A DNA stretch of 24,350 nucleotides from an uncultured Bacteroidota bacterium (GTDB lineage Bacteria; Bacteroidota; Bacteroidia; UBA7662), in the NCBI GenBank assembly GCA_903856555.1, contig CAIOCC010000027.1, forward strand, positions 1 through 24,350. Reading direction: 5' to 3'. The translations under genes were made by a program, and so were the position numbers. The notes under the pieces were generated by a model, which worked only from the letters and a program-made list of their open reading frames with translations, did not search any database and was not told the origin of the DNA. This document shows, piece after piece, positions 14,199 to 22,458 of the stretch. The stretch's first letter is position 1, and every line of letters begins with the position of its first letter.

Positions 14199-16442
14199 AT
14201 GAAACCACAATCCACTCTTAAATCCATTCACCTACCCGACGGTCGGGTCATTACCATCGAAACCGGACTCATGGCCCGTCAAGCCGACGGCGCTGTCCTT
14301 GTTAGCATGGGGGATACCCGGCTTTTGGCCACGGTCGTTTCTGCCAAAGAAGCCAAAGAGGACGGCGACTTTATGCCCCTCACGGTGGATTACCAAGAAA
14401 AATTTGCCTCTACAGGCAAAATCCCGGGCAGTTTTCAGCGACGCGAAGGACGTTTATCGGACTACGAAGTCTTGATTAGCCGATTGATCGACCGGGCCCT
14501 CCGTCCTTTGTTTCCGGAGGATTACCATGCCGACACCCAGGTTCAGGTAACCCTGTTTAGTTCAGACGCCGAGATTCTACCCGATGCCTTGGCTGGCTTG
14601 GCCGCCTCTGCAGCCCTTGCGGTGTCCAACGTCCCTTTCAACGGTCCTATTTCCGAAGTGAGGGTGGCCCGTATTGACGGGGAATTTGTCATCAACCCTT
14701 CTCGCAGCGCGCTTGAAATGGCCGATATGGATTTGATGGTGGCCGCTACCCTGGAGAATGTGATGATGGTGGAAGGCGAAGCCAAAGAATGTTCGGAACA
14801 AGACCTGGCTCAAGCCATTTTGGTGGCTCACAATGCCATCAAAGATCAATGCAGGGTCCAGCTTGAGTTGCGCGCCGCTGTCGGAGCCACACCTAGAGCC
14901 TATTTGCATGAGCGCTCGGATGACAAGCTTCGTCATGCCGTTGAATCTTTTTGTTACGACAAAGTATACAATGTAGCCAAATCAGGAGCGCCCAAGCACG
15001 AGCGTTCAGCCGGTTTCCGCCAGGTCCTCGAAGACTTTATTGCCTCCCTAGGCGAAGGAGCCGAAGTCGATAAGTTTTTGGTCAAGAAGTATTTCCATGA
15101 TGTGGAGTACAGCGCCATGCGCAATATGATTTTGGACGAAGAGCGTCGTCTGGACGGTCGTCGTTTGGACGAGGTCCGTCCGATTTGGTGTGAGGCTGGG
15201 TTTCTTCCCGCCACCCATGGTTCGGCCCTCTTTACGCGGGGTGAAACCCAATCCCTGACTTCGGTGACGCTGGGCTCCAAAGAGGATGAGCAAATGATTG
15301 ATGGTGCGGTTATTTCAGGCTATAACAATTTCCTTCTTCATTACAATTTCCCTTCTTTTTCGACCGGTGAAACCCGCCCCAACCGGGGACCGGGTCGTCG
15401 CGAAGTGGGTCACGGAAACTTGGCGATGCGGGCTCTCAAGCAGGTTTTGCCGCCTCAGGAAGAATGCCCTTACACCATTCGGATTGTATCGGACATCTTG
15501 GAATCCAACGGTTCCTCTTCGATGGCCACCGTATGTGCAGGGACCTTGGCCCTGATGGATGCCGGTATCCAAATCAAAGGCCCTGTCTCCGGGATTGCCA
15601 TGGGCCTAATCACCGACGGGGATCGCTTCAAGGTATTGTCGGATATTCTAGGTGATGAAGATCATCTAGGCGATATGGACTTTAAACTGACCGGTACATC
15701 CAAAGGCATCACCGCTTGTCAGATGGATATCAAGATTGATGGTCTGCCCTACGAGGTACTCTTGAAGGCCTTGACCCAAGCATCGGCCGGCCGCGCCCAC
15801 ATCCTGGGCGAAATGAACAAGGCCTTATCTCAACCGCGCGAGGACTACCGTCCTCATGTTCCAAGGATTACCCAAATCACGATTGACCGTGAGTTTATTG
15901 GGGCGATCATCGGGCCCGGTGGCAAAATCATTCAAGAAATTCAACGCGAAACGGCCTCAACCATCAGCATTGAGGAAAAAGGCGAACAGGGCATTGTACA
16001 GATTTATACGGCCGACAAAGCCGGTATGGACAAAGCCGTCGCCCGTATTCGTGGTATTGCAGCCAAGCCAGAAATGGGGGCTGTTTACTCGGGCAAAGTC
16101 AAGTCGATTATGCCTTTTGGCGCATTTGTTGAGTTCATGCCCGGCAAGGATGGCCTTTTGCACATTTCTGAAATCCGTTGGGAGCGCATCGAAACCATGG
16201 ACGGTGTCTTTACCGAAGGACAAGAAATCCAAGTCAAGTTGGTAGAGGTTGATCCCAAGACCGGTAAGTTCCGCCTATCGGCCAAGGCCTTGCTGCCTCG
16301 TCCGGAGGGAATGCCGGAGCGTGGACCCCGCCCTGACCGTGGACCTCGCCCTGACCGTGGACCCCGCCCGGAGCGCGGACCCCGTCCTGAAGGCGGTGAG
16401 TCCCGTGCTGAGCAACAGGATGGCACCGAAGGGGACGCCTAG
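14199..16442 (+). CDS. pnp: Polyribonucleotide nucleotidyltransferase (PNPase)
   Basis: PNPase degrades RNA 3'-5' using phosphate, releasing nucleoside diphosphates, and can also add tails. The 747 residues show two RNase PH-like cores. The second holds the catalytic pair Asp486 and Asp492 in GDEDHLGDMD, numbered as in E. coli. A KH domain with GPGGK at 572-576 and an S1 domain at about 626-697 follow. The tail after S1 contains four RGPRP(D/E) units (708-731), encoded by an 18-bp repeat, and ends acidic. The order rpsO-pnp-rpoD is typical of Bacteroidota. Confidence 0.98.
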   Translation: MKPQSTLKSIHLPDGRVITIETGLMARQADGAVLVSMGDTRLLATVVSAKEAKEDGDFMPLTVDYQEKFASTGKIPGSFQRREGRLSDYEVLISRLIDRALRPLFPEDYHADTQVQVTLFSSDAEILPDALAGLAASAALAVSNVPFNGPISEVRVARIDGEFVINPSRSALEMADMDLMVAATLENVMMVEGEAKECSEQDLAQAILVAHNAIKDQCRVQLELRAAVGATPRAYLHERSDDKLRHAVESFCYDKVYNVAKSGAPKHERSAGFRQVLEDFIASLGEGAEVDKFLVKKYFHDVEYSAMRNMILDEERRLDGRRLDEVRPIWCEAGFLPATHGSALFTRGETQSLTSVTLGSKEDEQMIDGAVISGYNNFLLHYNFPSFSTGETRPNRGPGRREVGHGNLAMRALKQVLPPQEECPYTIRIVSDILESNGSSSMATVCAGTLALMDAGIQIKGPVSGIAMGLITDGDRFKVLSDILGDEDHLGDMDFKLTGTSKGITACQMDIKIDGLPYEVLLKALTQASAGRAHILGEMNKALSQPREDYRPHVPRITQITIDREFIGAIIGPGGKIIQEIQRETASTISIEEKGEQGIVQIYTADKAGMDKAVARIRGIAAKPEMGAVYSGKVKSIMPFGAFVEFMPGKDGLLHISEIRWERIETMDGVFTEGQEIQVKLVEVDPKTGKFRLSAKALLPRPEGMPERGPRPDRGPRPDRGPRPERGPRPEGGESRAEQQDGTEGDA
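16320..16391 (+). repeat. Four tandem 18-bp repeats in the 3' end of pnp
   Basis: Four units of the form CGTGGACCCCGCCCTGAC run without gaps at 16320-16337, 16338-16355, 16356-16373 and 16374-16391, with few substitutions. Each encodes Arg-Gly-Pro-Arg-Pro-(Asp/Glu). The frame is kept, so copy-number change would alter tail length without breaking the gene. Confidence 0.9.
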
Positions 16443-16521
16443 GCTCACCTTTGATTTTGTGTTATTGAATTAAGTTTTCCCGGTTTTGGGAATTTAGCGC
16501 TGCGGCATCAATTTGCCGTCT

Positions 16522-17397
16522 GTGCGACAACTCAAAATCATTCGTCAAATCACCGCTCGCGATCAGCGATCGTTGGAGCGTTATCTTCTGGAGATTGGCC
16601 GCCTACCCCGGCTCAGCCCACAGGAAGAAGCGGCCTTGGCGGTGAGGGCACGGAGCGGTGATCGATGTGCCGTCGAGCGATTGGTGACCGCCAATCTTCG
16701 TTTTGTGGTATCGGTTGCCAAACAATACCAGAATCACGGGCTAAGTCTAAACGACCTGATTAACGAGGGCAATTTGGGCTTGCTCAAGGCGGTTCACCGC
16801 TACGATGAAACCAAAGGCTTTAAGTTCATTTCCTATGCTGTTTGGTGGATTCGCCAAGCCATCCTACAGACCCTGGCCGATCAAGGTCGGACCGTGCGAT
16901 TGCCCACCAGTCGGATGAACCGCATTGTTCAAATCAAACGGTTGGCGGGTCGCTTGGAGCAGGAATGGGGACGCGAGGTCCATTCGGTTGAATTGGCCGA
17001 ACAACTGGGCCTGAGCCCCGAGGAGGTGGATGCTCATTTGGCATGGTCCCTGCGTCCCACCTCTCAAGATGCGCCCTCAGGCAACGGGGACGATGAATCA
17101 ACCTGGTCGGAACGATTGGAGGATATGAACCGGCATCATCAACCCGGCTGGGTTTTGGAAAGGGAATCCCTGGCCCAGGATGTGGACGATGTCTTGGGAG
17201 GACTTTCGAATCGCGAAGCTGAAATTCTTCGGTTTTCCTTCGGAATAGGGGGTCGGCCCCAGCTGGAAACGGACGAATTATCCAACCGTTTTCAATTATC
17301 CAGGGAACGAATTCGTCAAATCCGGGAAAGGGCCCTTCGTCGTCTTCGTGGAATGGCTCAAACCACCCGCCTTAGGGTTTTCCTCGGCGGGACCTGA
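16522..17397 (+). CDS. rpoD: Primary RNA polymerase sigma factor, short Bacteroidota type
   Basis: This is the main sigma factor that directs RNA polymerase to housekeeping promoters. From the GTG at 16522 it has 291 residues beginning MRQLKI, the expected N-terminus in this phylum; a TTG three codons upstream is the alternative. Region 1.1 is absent. Region 1.2 is at about 17-45, region 2 at about 55-125 with NEGNLGLLKAVHRYDETKGF and the aromatic-rich FKFISYAVWWIRQAI that melts the -10 region, region 3 at about 130-205, and region 4 with the helix-turn-helix LSRERIRQIRERALRRLR. It follows pnp after 79 bases that contain only a weak TTCCC/GGGAA hairpin (16477-16492). Confidence 0.95.
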   Translation: MRQLKIIRQITARDQRSLERYLLEIGRLPRLSPQEEAALAVRARSGDRCAVERLVTANLRFVVSVAKQYQNHGLSLNDLINEGNLGLLKAVHRYDETKGFKFISYAVWWIRQAILQTLADQGRTVRLPTSRMNRIVQIKRLAGRLEQEWGREVHSVELAEQLGLSPEEVDAHLAWSLRPTSQDAPSGNGDDESTWSERLEDMNRHHQPGWVLERESLAQDVDDVLGGLSNREAEILRFSFGIGGRPQLETDELSNRFQLSRERIRQIRERALRRLRGMAQTTRLRVFLGGT

Positions 17398-17415
17398 AGG
17401 GTGCTTGAAGGGGTT

Positions 17416-19023
17416 TTATCCTTCGTCCCCGTTGGGGTTGTCTTCCCCGTCCTGCACCATCACCTCGGCCGAGAACCTGAACTCCAATCTAGGGTTTTCG
17501 GATTGAAGGCGCTGCAACATCCATTCGGAATCCGCCAGGTACACCGAATTCCCATCTTTATCGTAGGCATGGTGTTCTCGTCGGTACTGAAAAAACGAGT
17601 CGATTTGCTCCGAATCAGCCGCGTGGATCCAACATGCTTTGAGGTAGGGCAGCGCTTGGTAGCGAACCTTGGCACCGTATTCGTGGAGCATCCGGAATTG
17701 AATAACATCAAATTGCAATTCCCCAACGGTGCCGATAATTTTGCGGTTACCGGGCTGCTGCACAAAGAGTTGAGCAACGCCTTCGTCGGTTAATTGGCGT
17801 AGGCCTTTGTCGAATTGTTTGGCTTTGAAAGGGTCCAGATTTTCGACCCTGCGGAATAATTCAGGTGAAAAGGCGGGGATGCCTTTGAAATACAATTTCT
17901 CGCCTTCGGTCAGGCTGTCACCGATTTTGAAATTTCCGGTATCGTAAAGGCCCACCACATCGCCGGGCCAGGCTTCGTCCACGGTATTGCGATCGCTGGC
18001 TTGAAACAAAAGCGGCGCGGCAAAGCGAAGTTTTTTGGACAGGCGAACGTGATGATAAAATTTGTTACGCTCAAACTTGCCGGAGCAGATGCGCATAAAT
18101 GCAATTCGGTCCCGGTGATTGGGATCGAGGTTGGCGTGTATTTTGAAAACAAATCCCGTAAGCTTGGGGTGCTGGGTGGTGATGAGGCCCGCCTGGGTCA
18201 AGCGGGGACCCGGCTCCGGCGCAATTTTCACAAACGTGTCCAGCAATTCTTTGATGCCAAAATTGTTCAAGGCGCTGCCAAAAAACACCGGAGCCTGCTC
18301 AGCGGCCAGGTAGGTTTTCCGGTCAAAAGAGCCATAAACATCCAGTAATTCCAGATCTTCCCGCAGTTTGGGAGCCAAGGCCCCCAGAACTTGGTCCAAT
18401 TCGGGGTCATCGGCTCCATCAAAATGCCGCACATCGGAGGCAATGGTGGTTTTGGAAGCCGAGAACAAATCCAATTCTCCTTTGGCACGGTTGTAAACGC
18501 CTTTGAAACGATCGCCCTGACCAATCGGCCAAGTGAGAGGGCAGGGATGCAACCCTAGCTTGGCCTCGAGTTCATCCAGCAGATCCCAGGGGTCCTGGCC
18601 TTCTCGGTCCATTTTGTTGATGAGGACCAAAACGGGGGTGGCCCGCATTCGACAAACCCGCATCAGATTTTCGGTTTGCTCTTCGACCCCTTTCGCCGCA
18701 TCCACAACAAGAATAACGGAGTCCACGGCGGTCAGGGTTCGGTAGGTGTCTTCGGCAAAATCTTTGTGCCCGGGGGTATCCAAAATATTGACCCGGCATC
18801 CCCCGTATTCAAAGCCCATCACCGATGTAGAAACCGATATCCCCCGTTGTTTCTCGATTTCCATAAAATCGGAGGTGGCCGTTTTGCGAATCTTGTTGGA
18901 TTTGACGGCCCCTGCCGTTTGAATGGCACCCCCAAAGAGCAGGAACTTCTCGGTCAGGGTGGTTTTGCCGGCATCGGGATGCGATACAATGGCAAAGGTG
19001 CGTCTAGGCAGGGGATTTGGCAT
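17416..19023 (-). CDS. prfC: Peptide chain release factor 3
   Basis: RF3 is a GTPase that removes RF1/RF2 from the ribosome after peptide release. The 535 residues carry a full translational-GTPase site: G1 SHPDAGKT (14-21), G3 DTPGH (82-86) and G4 NKMD (136-139). RF3-specific stretches include SDFMEIEKQRGISVSTSVM and GTVGELQFDVIQFRMLHEYG. Elongation factor G is excluded by the length and these stretches. The gene is convergent with rpoD (18 bases between stops). Its -7 box lies 8 bases before the ATG, so its leader is very short or absent. Confidence 0.97.
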   Translation of the reverse strand: MPNPLPRRTFAIVSHPDAGKTTLTEKFLLFGGAIQTAGAVKSNKIRKTATSDFMEIEKQRGISVSTSVMGFEYGGCRVNILDTPGHKDFAEDTYRTLTAVDSVILVVDAAKGVEEQTENLMRVCRMRATPVLVLINKMDREGQDPWDLLDELEAKLGLHPCPLTWPIGQGDRFKGVYNRAKGELDLFSASKTTIASDVRHFDGADDPELDQVLGALAPKLREDLELLDVYGSFDRKTYLAAEQAPVFFGSALNNFGIKELLDTFVKIAPEPGPRLTQAGLITTQHPKLTGFVFKIHANLDPNHRDRIAFMRICSGKFERNKFYHHVRLSKKLRFAAPLLFQASDRNTVDEAWPGDVVGLYDTGNFKIGDSLTEGEKLYFKGIPAFSPELFRRVENLDPFKAKQFDKGLRQLTDEGVAQLFVQQPGNRKIIGTVGELQFDVIQFRMLHEYGAKVRYQALPYLKACWIHAADSEQIDSFFQYRREHHAYDKDGNSVYLADSEWMLQRLQSENPRLEFRFSAEVMVQDGEDNPNGDEG

Positions 19024-19031
19024 AAAGCTTC

Positions 19032-19039
19032 CAAAGATA
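19032..19039 (-). promoter_or_regulatory. -7 promoter box for prfC
   Basis: The minus strand reads TATCTTTG, an exact TAnnTTTG match, ending 8 bases before the prfC ATG at 19023. Predicted transcription start is within a few bases of the start codon. No well-spaced -33 TTG is evident. Confidence 0.5.
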
Positions 19040-19052
19040 GGTCCTTGGGCTG

Positions 19053-19060
19053 TAATTTTG
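19053..19060 (+). promoter_or_regulatory. -7 promoter box for the thioredoxin-fold gene
   Basis: TAATTTTG matches TAnnTTTG exactly, 36 bases before the ATG at 19097. It is back-to-back with the prfC box, 13 bases away. A clear -33 TTG is not seen. Confidence 0.45.
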
Positions 19061-19078
19061 GGGCTATGTCAAAGCCCC
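19060..19078. repeat. GC-rich inverted repeat between prfC and the thioredoxin-fold gene
   Basis: GGGGCT (19060-19065) and AGCCCC (19073-19078) are perfect arms around a 7-base spacer. It sits at or just after the predicted start of the plus-strand transcript and upstream of the prfC promoter box, so it may be an operator rather than a terminator; no T-run follows. Confidence 0.5.
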
Positions 19079-19096
19079 TTAGTCCTATAACACAAG

Positions 19097-19669
19097 ATGG
19101 AAATTAACCAAGCGGTTCGGTGGCTTCTGCTCAGCGGATCCCTTCTGTTGGCCTTGTTGCTGGGTTGGTGGCTTTGGTCCGATCGCGAATCGGATCACCC
19201 GGATTTACTTAAAAAGGTTCCGGTTTTTGAATTTCCGTTGATTGGCCGGAGTGGAGTGGTCACCCGACATCAGTTCCGCGACCGGGCCTTGGTGGTATCT
19301 TATTTCAATCCGGATTGTTCCCATTGCCGTTCCCTTGCGGACGCTGTTGGCAAGCGTTCCGATCGCCTCGTTTACAAGGTGGGTGGAAAGCCAGCCAAAG
19401 TCGCCTGGTTGTGGGTGACACGCTTTGATGAAGATGCAGCTTGGGAGTTTATGCGTGAATTTGGATTGGAGAACCGCAAGGATGTATGGTTAGCGGCCGA
19501 TCGAGAAGGAGTCTTTTACCAAGCCTTTGGGGATATGCATGTTCCCTCGGTTTATGTCTTTGACAAGCAAGGAATCTTCCTAGAAACGATCTTCGACCAA
19601 CCGACCTACGGCGATATCCTCCAAACCCTTGGAGGAAAACGGGTTAACAAACCCAAAAAATCCCGGTAA
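19097..19669 (+). CDS. Membrane-anchored thioredoxin-fold protein (TlpA/AhpC-TSA-like)
   Basis: This is a predicted thiol-disulfide protein of 190 residues. A single hydrophobic helix (about 8-27) with no obvious lipobox anchors it, so the thioredoxin domain should face the periplasm. The redox motif is Cys74-Ser-His-Cys77 in YFNPDCSHC, and the cis-proline expected opposite the active site is Pro150 in MHVPSVYVFD. A basic tail (KRVNKPKKSR) ends the chain. The partner protein is unknown; cytochrome c maturation or periplasmic disulfide reduction are family possibilities. It is convergent with the E2 gene, with 5 bases between stop codons. Confidence 0.82.
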   Translation: MEINQAVRWLLLSGSLLLALLLGWWLWSDRESDHPDLLKKVPVFEFPLIGRSGVVTRHQFRDRALVVSYFNPDCSHCRSLADAVGKRSDRLVYKVGGKPAKVAWLWVTRFDEDAAWEFMREFGLENRKDVWLAADREGVFYQAFGDMHVPSVYVFDKQGIFLETIFDQPTYGDILQTLGGKRVNKPKKSR

Positions 19670-19674
19670 GGTCT

Positions 19675-20955
19675 TTACAACAACATCGAAACCGGATCCC
19701 GTAACATCAGAGACAAGCTCTGAAGGAAAGCGGCTCCGGTGGCACCATCCACCACGCGGTGGTCGCAGCTGAGAGTCACGGTCATGCGTTGACCAACGCT
19801 CAATTGTCCATTCCGAACCACGGGGCATTCGCGGACGGCCCCTACGGCCAGAATGCAGGCATCGGGGGGATTGATGATGGCGGTAAAGGCCTCGATTCCA
19901 AACATTCCCAAATTACTGATCGTGAAAGTGTTACCTTCCCAATCCTGGGGTTGAAGCTTCTTTTCTTTGGCCTTGCCGGCGTATTCTTTGGTTTGGGTTG
20001 CGATTTGAACCAAGTTTTTTTGGTCGGCAAAACGAAGAACGGGTACAACCAGGCCTTCGGGCAAGGCCATTGCAACGCCTACATGGATATGGTGATTCTG
20101 TCGGATGCGATCCCCCAGCCAGGAAGAGTTAACCGCGGGATGCTGGCGCAAGGCCATGGCTGCGGCTTTAATGACCAAATCGTTGATTGAAATCTTGACC
20201 GGCGCGTTTTGGTTCAGTCGCTGCCTGGCTTCCACCGCCTGGTCCATGTCAATTTCCATGGTCAAGTAAAAATGCGGGGCTGCGTTTTTGGATTCGGTGA
20301 GCCGGCGCGCGATGGTCTTGCGCATTTGGCTGAGTGGTTGGTCGGTGAAAGACTCGCCCTGTCCGGCAGGTCGGTTGAGCCAAGCGCTCAGATCGGGGGT
20401 TGCCATCGCTTCGGCAGCTGCAGGGGCCGTCGCGGCGGCTTGACCCTGGAGGTCCCGGCGAACAATTCGACCGTTGTCACCGCTACCCTGAATACGGCGC
20501 AGGTCCAGGCCTTGTTCTGCGGCTAATTTTCGGGCCAAAGGACTGGCCTTGATCCGCTGCTGATCTGCAGGGGACAAGGCTTCAACCGGAGCCTGGGCTA
20601 GAGCCTGGGCCGGAGCCGAAGCCTGAGCGGCTGGGGCCACGGCCTGTTCCAGTGGAGAGTCCGAGGATCCTGCAGGCGCTGGCGCTCCTGCGTTCAACAA
20701 GGCCGCTACATCTTCACCTTCTTTACCCACAATGGCGATCAAGGCATCGACTGGTACCGCGTGGCCTTGCTCAACCCCAATGTGCAGGAGGGTTCCTTTG
20801 ACATAGTTCTCCAACTCCATGGTGGCCTTGTCGGTTTCGACTTCGGCCAGGATATCCCCGACCTTGACGGTGTCACCTACTTTCTTGTGCCAAGCGACAA
20901 CGACCCCTTCGGTCATGGTATCGCTCATTTTGGGCATGCGTATTATCTCGGCCAT
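19675..20955 (-). CDS. pdhC: Pyruvate dehydrogenase complex E2 (dihydrolipoyllysine acetyltransferase)
   Basis: E2 passes acetyl groups from E1 to CoA on a swinging lipoyl arm and forms the complex core. In 426 residues there is one lipoyl domain (1-80) with the lipoylated Lys43 in VETDKATME, an Ala/Pro linker (about 91-128), the peripheral-subunit-binding domain (about 136-170, SPLARKLAAEQGLDL to GDNGRIVRRDL), a second Ala-rich linker, and the catalytic domain from about 205 with His399 and Asp403 in CDHRVVDG. NPPDACILAVGA is typical of the pyruvate rather than the 2-oxoglutarate enzyme. E1 and E3 genes are not in the window. The start codon is clear, and its upstream region is shared with the divergent oxidase. 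Confidence 0.93.
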   Translation of the reverse strand: MAEIIRMPKMSDTMTEGVVVAWHKKVGDTVKVGDILAEVETDKATMELENYVKGTLLHIGVEQGHAVPVDALIAIVGKEGEDVAALLNAGAPAPAGSSDSPLEQAVAPAAQASAPAQALAQAPVEALSPADQQRIKASPLARKLAAEQGLDLRRIQGSGDNGRIVRRDLQGQAAATAPAAAEAMATPDLSAWLNRPAGQGESFTDQPLSQMRKTIARRLTESKNAAPHFYLTMEIDMDQAVEARQRLNQNAPVKISINDLVIKAAAMALRQHPAVNSSWLGDRIRQNHHIHVGVAMALPEGLVVPVLRFADQKNLVQIATQTKEYAGKAKEKKLQPQDWEGNTFTISNLGMFGIEAFTAIINPPDACILAVGAVRECPVVRNGQLSVGQRMTVTLSCDHRVVDGATGAAFLQSLSLMLRDPVSMLL

Positions 20956-20993
20956 TTTTGGAACGTCTAATTTTCTGGTTGCTGGAAGAACCG

Positions 20994-21001
20994 CAAAATT
21001 A
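20994..21001 (-). promoter_or_regulatory. -7 promoter box for pdhC
   Basis: The minus strand reads TAATTTTG, an exact TAnnTTTG match, 38 bases before the pdhC ATG, with a TTG 22 bases further upstream. That TTG lies inside the first codons of the divergent oxidase gene. Confidence 0.55.
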
Positions 21002-21007
21002 AATCAA

Positions 21008-21015
21008 TATTTTTG
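21008..21015 (+). promoter_or_regulatory. -7 promoter box for the FAD-linked oxidase (leaderless arrangement)
   Basis: TATTTTTG matches TAnnTTTG exactly and ends 4 bases before the ATG at 21020, so the mRNA would begin at or near the start codon. It is only 6 bases from the opposing pdhC box. The nearest TTG upstream is 26 bases away, longer than usual. Confidence 0.5.
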
Positions 21016-21019
21016 GCCC

Positions 21020-22408
21020 ATGGCAATTACAGCCGCTTTTTTGGAGGAAATCCAAGGTTTACTTTCCCTGGATCAGATTCTCACGACCCAAACCGAGTCC
21101 TACGGACGGGATGAGACCGAAGAATGGGTCTTTGTGCCGGAGGTGGTGGTCTTTCCAGACAACGCCCCAGCGGTGGCCGCGGTGCTGGGTTGTTGCCAGC
21201 GACACGGGGTTCCGGTGACCTGCCGAGGCGGGGGTACCGGTCTCAGCGGCGGCGCATTACCGGTCCAGGGAGGCTTGGTCTTGAGCACAGCGCGCCTGAA
21301 TCGGATTCTTCAAATCGATACCGATAACCTACAGGTGACGGTCGAACCAGGGGTCATCACCCAGGTGATGCAGGAGGCCGTTCGAGAACACGGTTTATAT
21401 TACCCCCCTGATCCATCCTCCCGGGGCACCTGCACCATCGGAGGGAACTTGGCTGAATCAGCTGGGGGGCCGCATGCGTTCAAATACGGGACCACCAAGG
21501 ATTATGTCCTGAATCTGGAAGTCGCCCTCATGGATGGCACCTTGCTTTGGACCGGGGCCTCGGTCTCCAAATACGCAACAGGCTACCATCTAACTCAATT
21601 AATGGTCGGAAGCGAAGGCACGCTGGGGGTTATTACCAAAGCGGTCTTTCGATTGATCCCCGCCCCCAAGGCCGATTTGCTCCTATCTGTTCCATTTCCA
21701 GACCTCGAAAGCGCCTGCAGGGCCGTTGCCGCTATCCAAGCCACCGGTATTCGGCCATCGGCGGTGGAATTCATGGAAAAGGAGGCTCTTCAACTTTCGG
21801 CCAGTTACCTAGGCATGGAGGTACCGTACCCCTCCACTGTTCAGGCCGAATTGCTGATCGAATTGGACGGGGAACGCATGGATTTGCTGATGGAGCAAGC
21901 CGAGATTCTTTGTCCGGTGCTTGAAGAACACGGGGCGGGGGAGATCCGCCTGGCCGACCAGTCCGATCGCAAGGAGGCCTTGTGGACCCTTCGGCGGCAA
22001 ATTGGGCATGCGGTTCGGGCCTATTCGGTGTACAAAGAAGAAGATACCGTGGTTCCCATGTCGGCCTTGCCGGCTTTGGTCCGCAAAGTCAAATCCTTGG
22101 GGGAGGCCTACGGGTTTCGTTCGGTTTGTTACGGCCATGCCGGGGATGGGAACCTGCATATCAATATCCTCAAGGAACAAATTCCCGAGGAGATTTGGGC
22201 CGAGGAGATTCCCAAGGCCATTCGGGAGCTTTTTGCCTTTGTTCGTGAACAAGGGGGGACTCTATCCGGTGAACACGGGATTGGTTGGTCCCAGAAGCCC
22301 TACCTATCCCTGGTCATGAATCCAGCTCAAATTCACTTGATGAAGGGCATCAAAGCCGTTTTTGACCCCCAAGGGCTGCTGAACCCGGGCAAGATTTGGG
22401 AGGCTTGA
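21020..22408 (+). CDS. FAD-linked 2-hydroxyacid oxidase/dehydrogenase (GlcD type)
   Basis: This is a flavoprotein of the glycolate oxidase subunit GlcD / D-lactate dehydrogenase family, oxidising a 2-hydroxyacid such as D-lactate or glycolate. The 462 residues hold the PCMH FAD-binding domain (about 35-215) with CRGGGTGLSGGA (68-79), PDPSSRGTCTIGGNLAESAGG (130-150) and GSEGTLGVIT (197-206). The C-terminal FAD-oxidase domain has YGHAGDGNLH (371-380) and GEHGIG (417-422). No iron-sulfur or GlcE/GlcF partner gene is adjacent, so the exact substrate and electron acceptor stay open. The ATG at 21020 is preferred; the open frame upstream runs into pdhC and is not family-like. Confidence 0.9.
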   Translation: MAITAAFLEEIQGLLSLDQILTTQTESYGRDETEEWVFVPEVVVFPDNAPAVAAVLGCCQRHGVPVTCRGGGTGLSGGALPVQGGLVLSTARLNRILQIDTDNLQVTVEPGVITQVMQEAVREHGLYYPPDPSSRGTCTIGGNLAESAGGPHAFKYGTTKDYVLNLEVALMDGTLLWTGASVSKYATGYHLTQLMVGSEGTLGVITKAVFRLIPAPKADLLLSVPFPDLESACRAVAAIQATGIRPSAVEFMEKEALQLSASYLGMEVPYPSTVQAELLIELDGERMDLLMEQAEILCPVLEEHGAGEIRLADQSDRKEALWTLRRQIGHAVRAYSVYKEEDTVVPMSALPALVRKVKSLGEAYGFRSVCYGHAGDGNLHINILKEQIPEEIWAEEIPKAIRELFAFVREQGGTLSGEHGIGWSQKPYLSLVMNPAQIHLMKGIKAVFDPQGLLNPGKIWEA

Positions 22409-22434
22409 TTCGTCAAGGCACGGGCCTATCTTTG
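22405..22434 (+). promoter_or_regulatory. Promoter for the membrane pyrophosphatase gene
   Basis: TTG (22405-22407), a 19-base spacer and the exact -7 box TATCTTTG (22427-22434) form the best promoter match in the window. The TTG overlaps the stop codon of the upstream oxidase. The ATG follows 24 bases after the box. Confidence 0.8.
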
Positions 22435-22458
22435 CCCCTGCTTTTCTAAAAAATCAAT

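Noticed and set aside
16513..16521. TTG at 16513 as the rpoD start
   Set aside because: The family begins at MRQLKI, which the GTG at 16522 supplies; the three extra residues are not family-like.
17407..17424. GAAGG/CCTTC hairpin between rpoD and prfC as a bidirectional terminator
   Set aside because: The arms are only 5 bp, one arm lies inside the prfC coding end, and the T-run is short and in the loop, so support is too weak.
20581..20640. Repetitive DNA in pdhC (gagcctgggc-like units)
   Set aside because: It encodes the Ala/Pro/Gln linker of E2, where such low-complexity sequence is normal.
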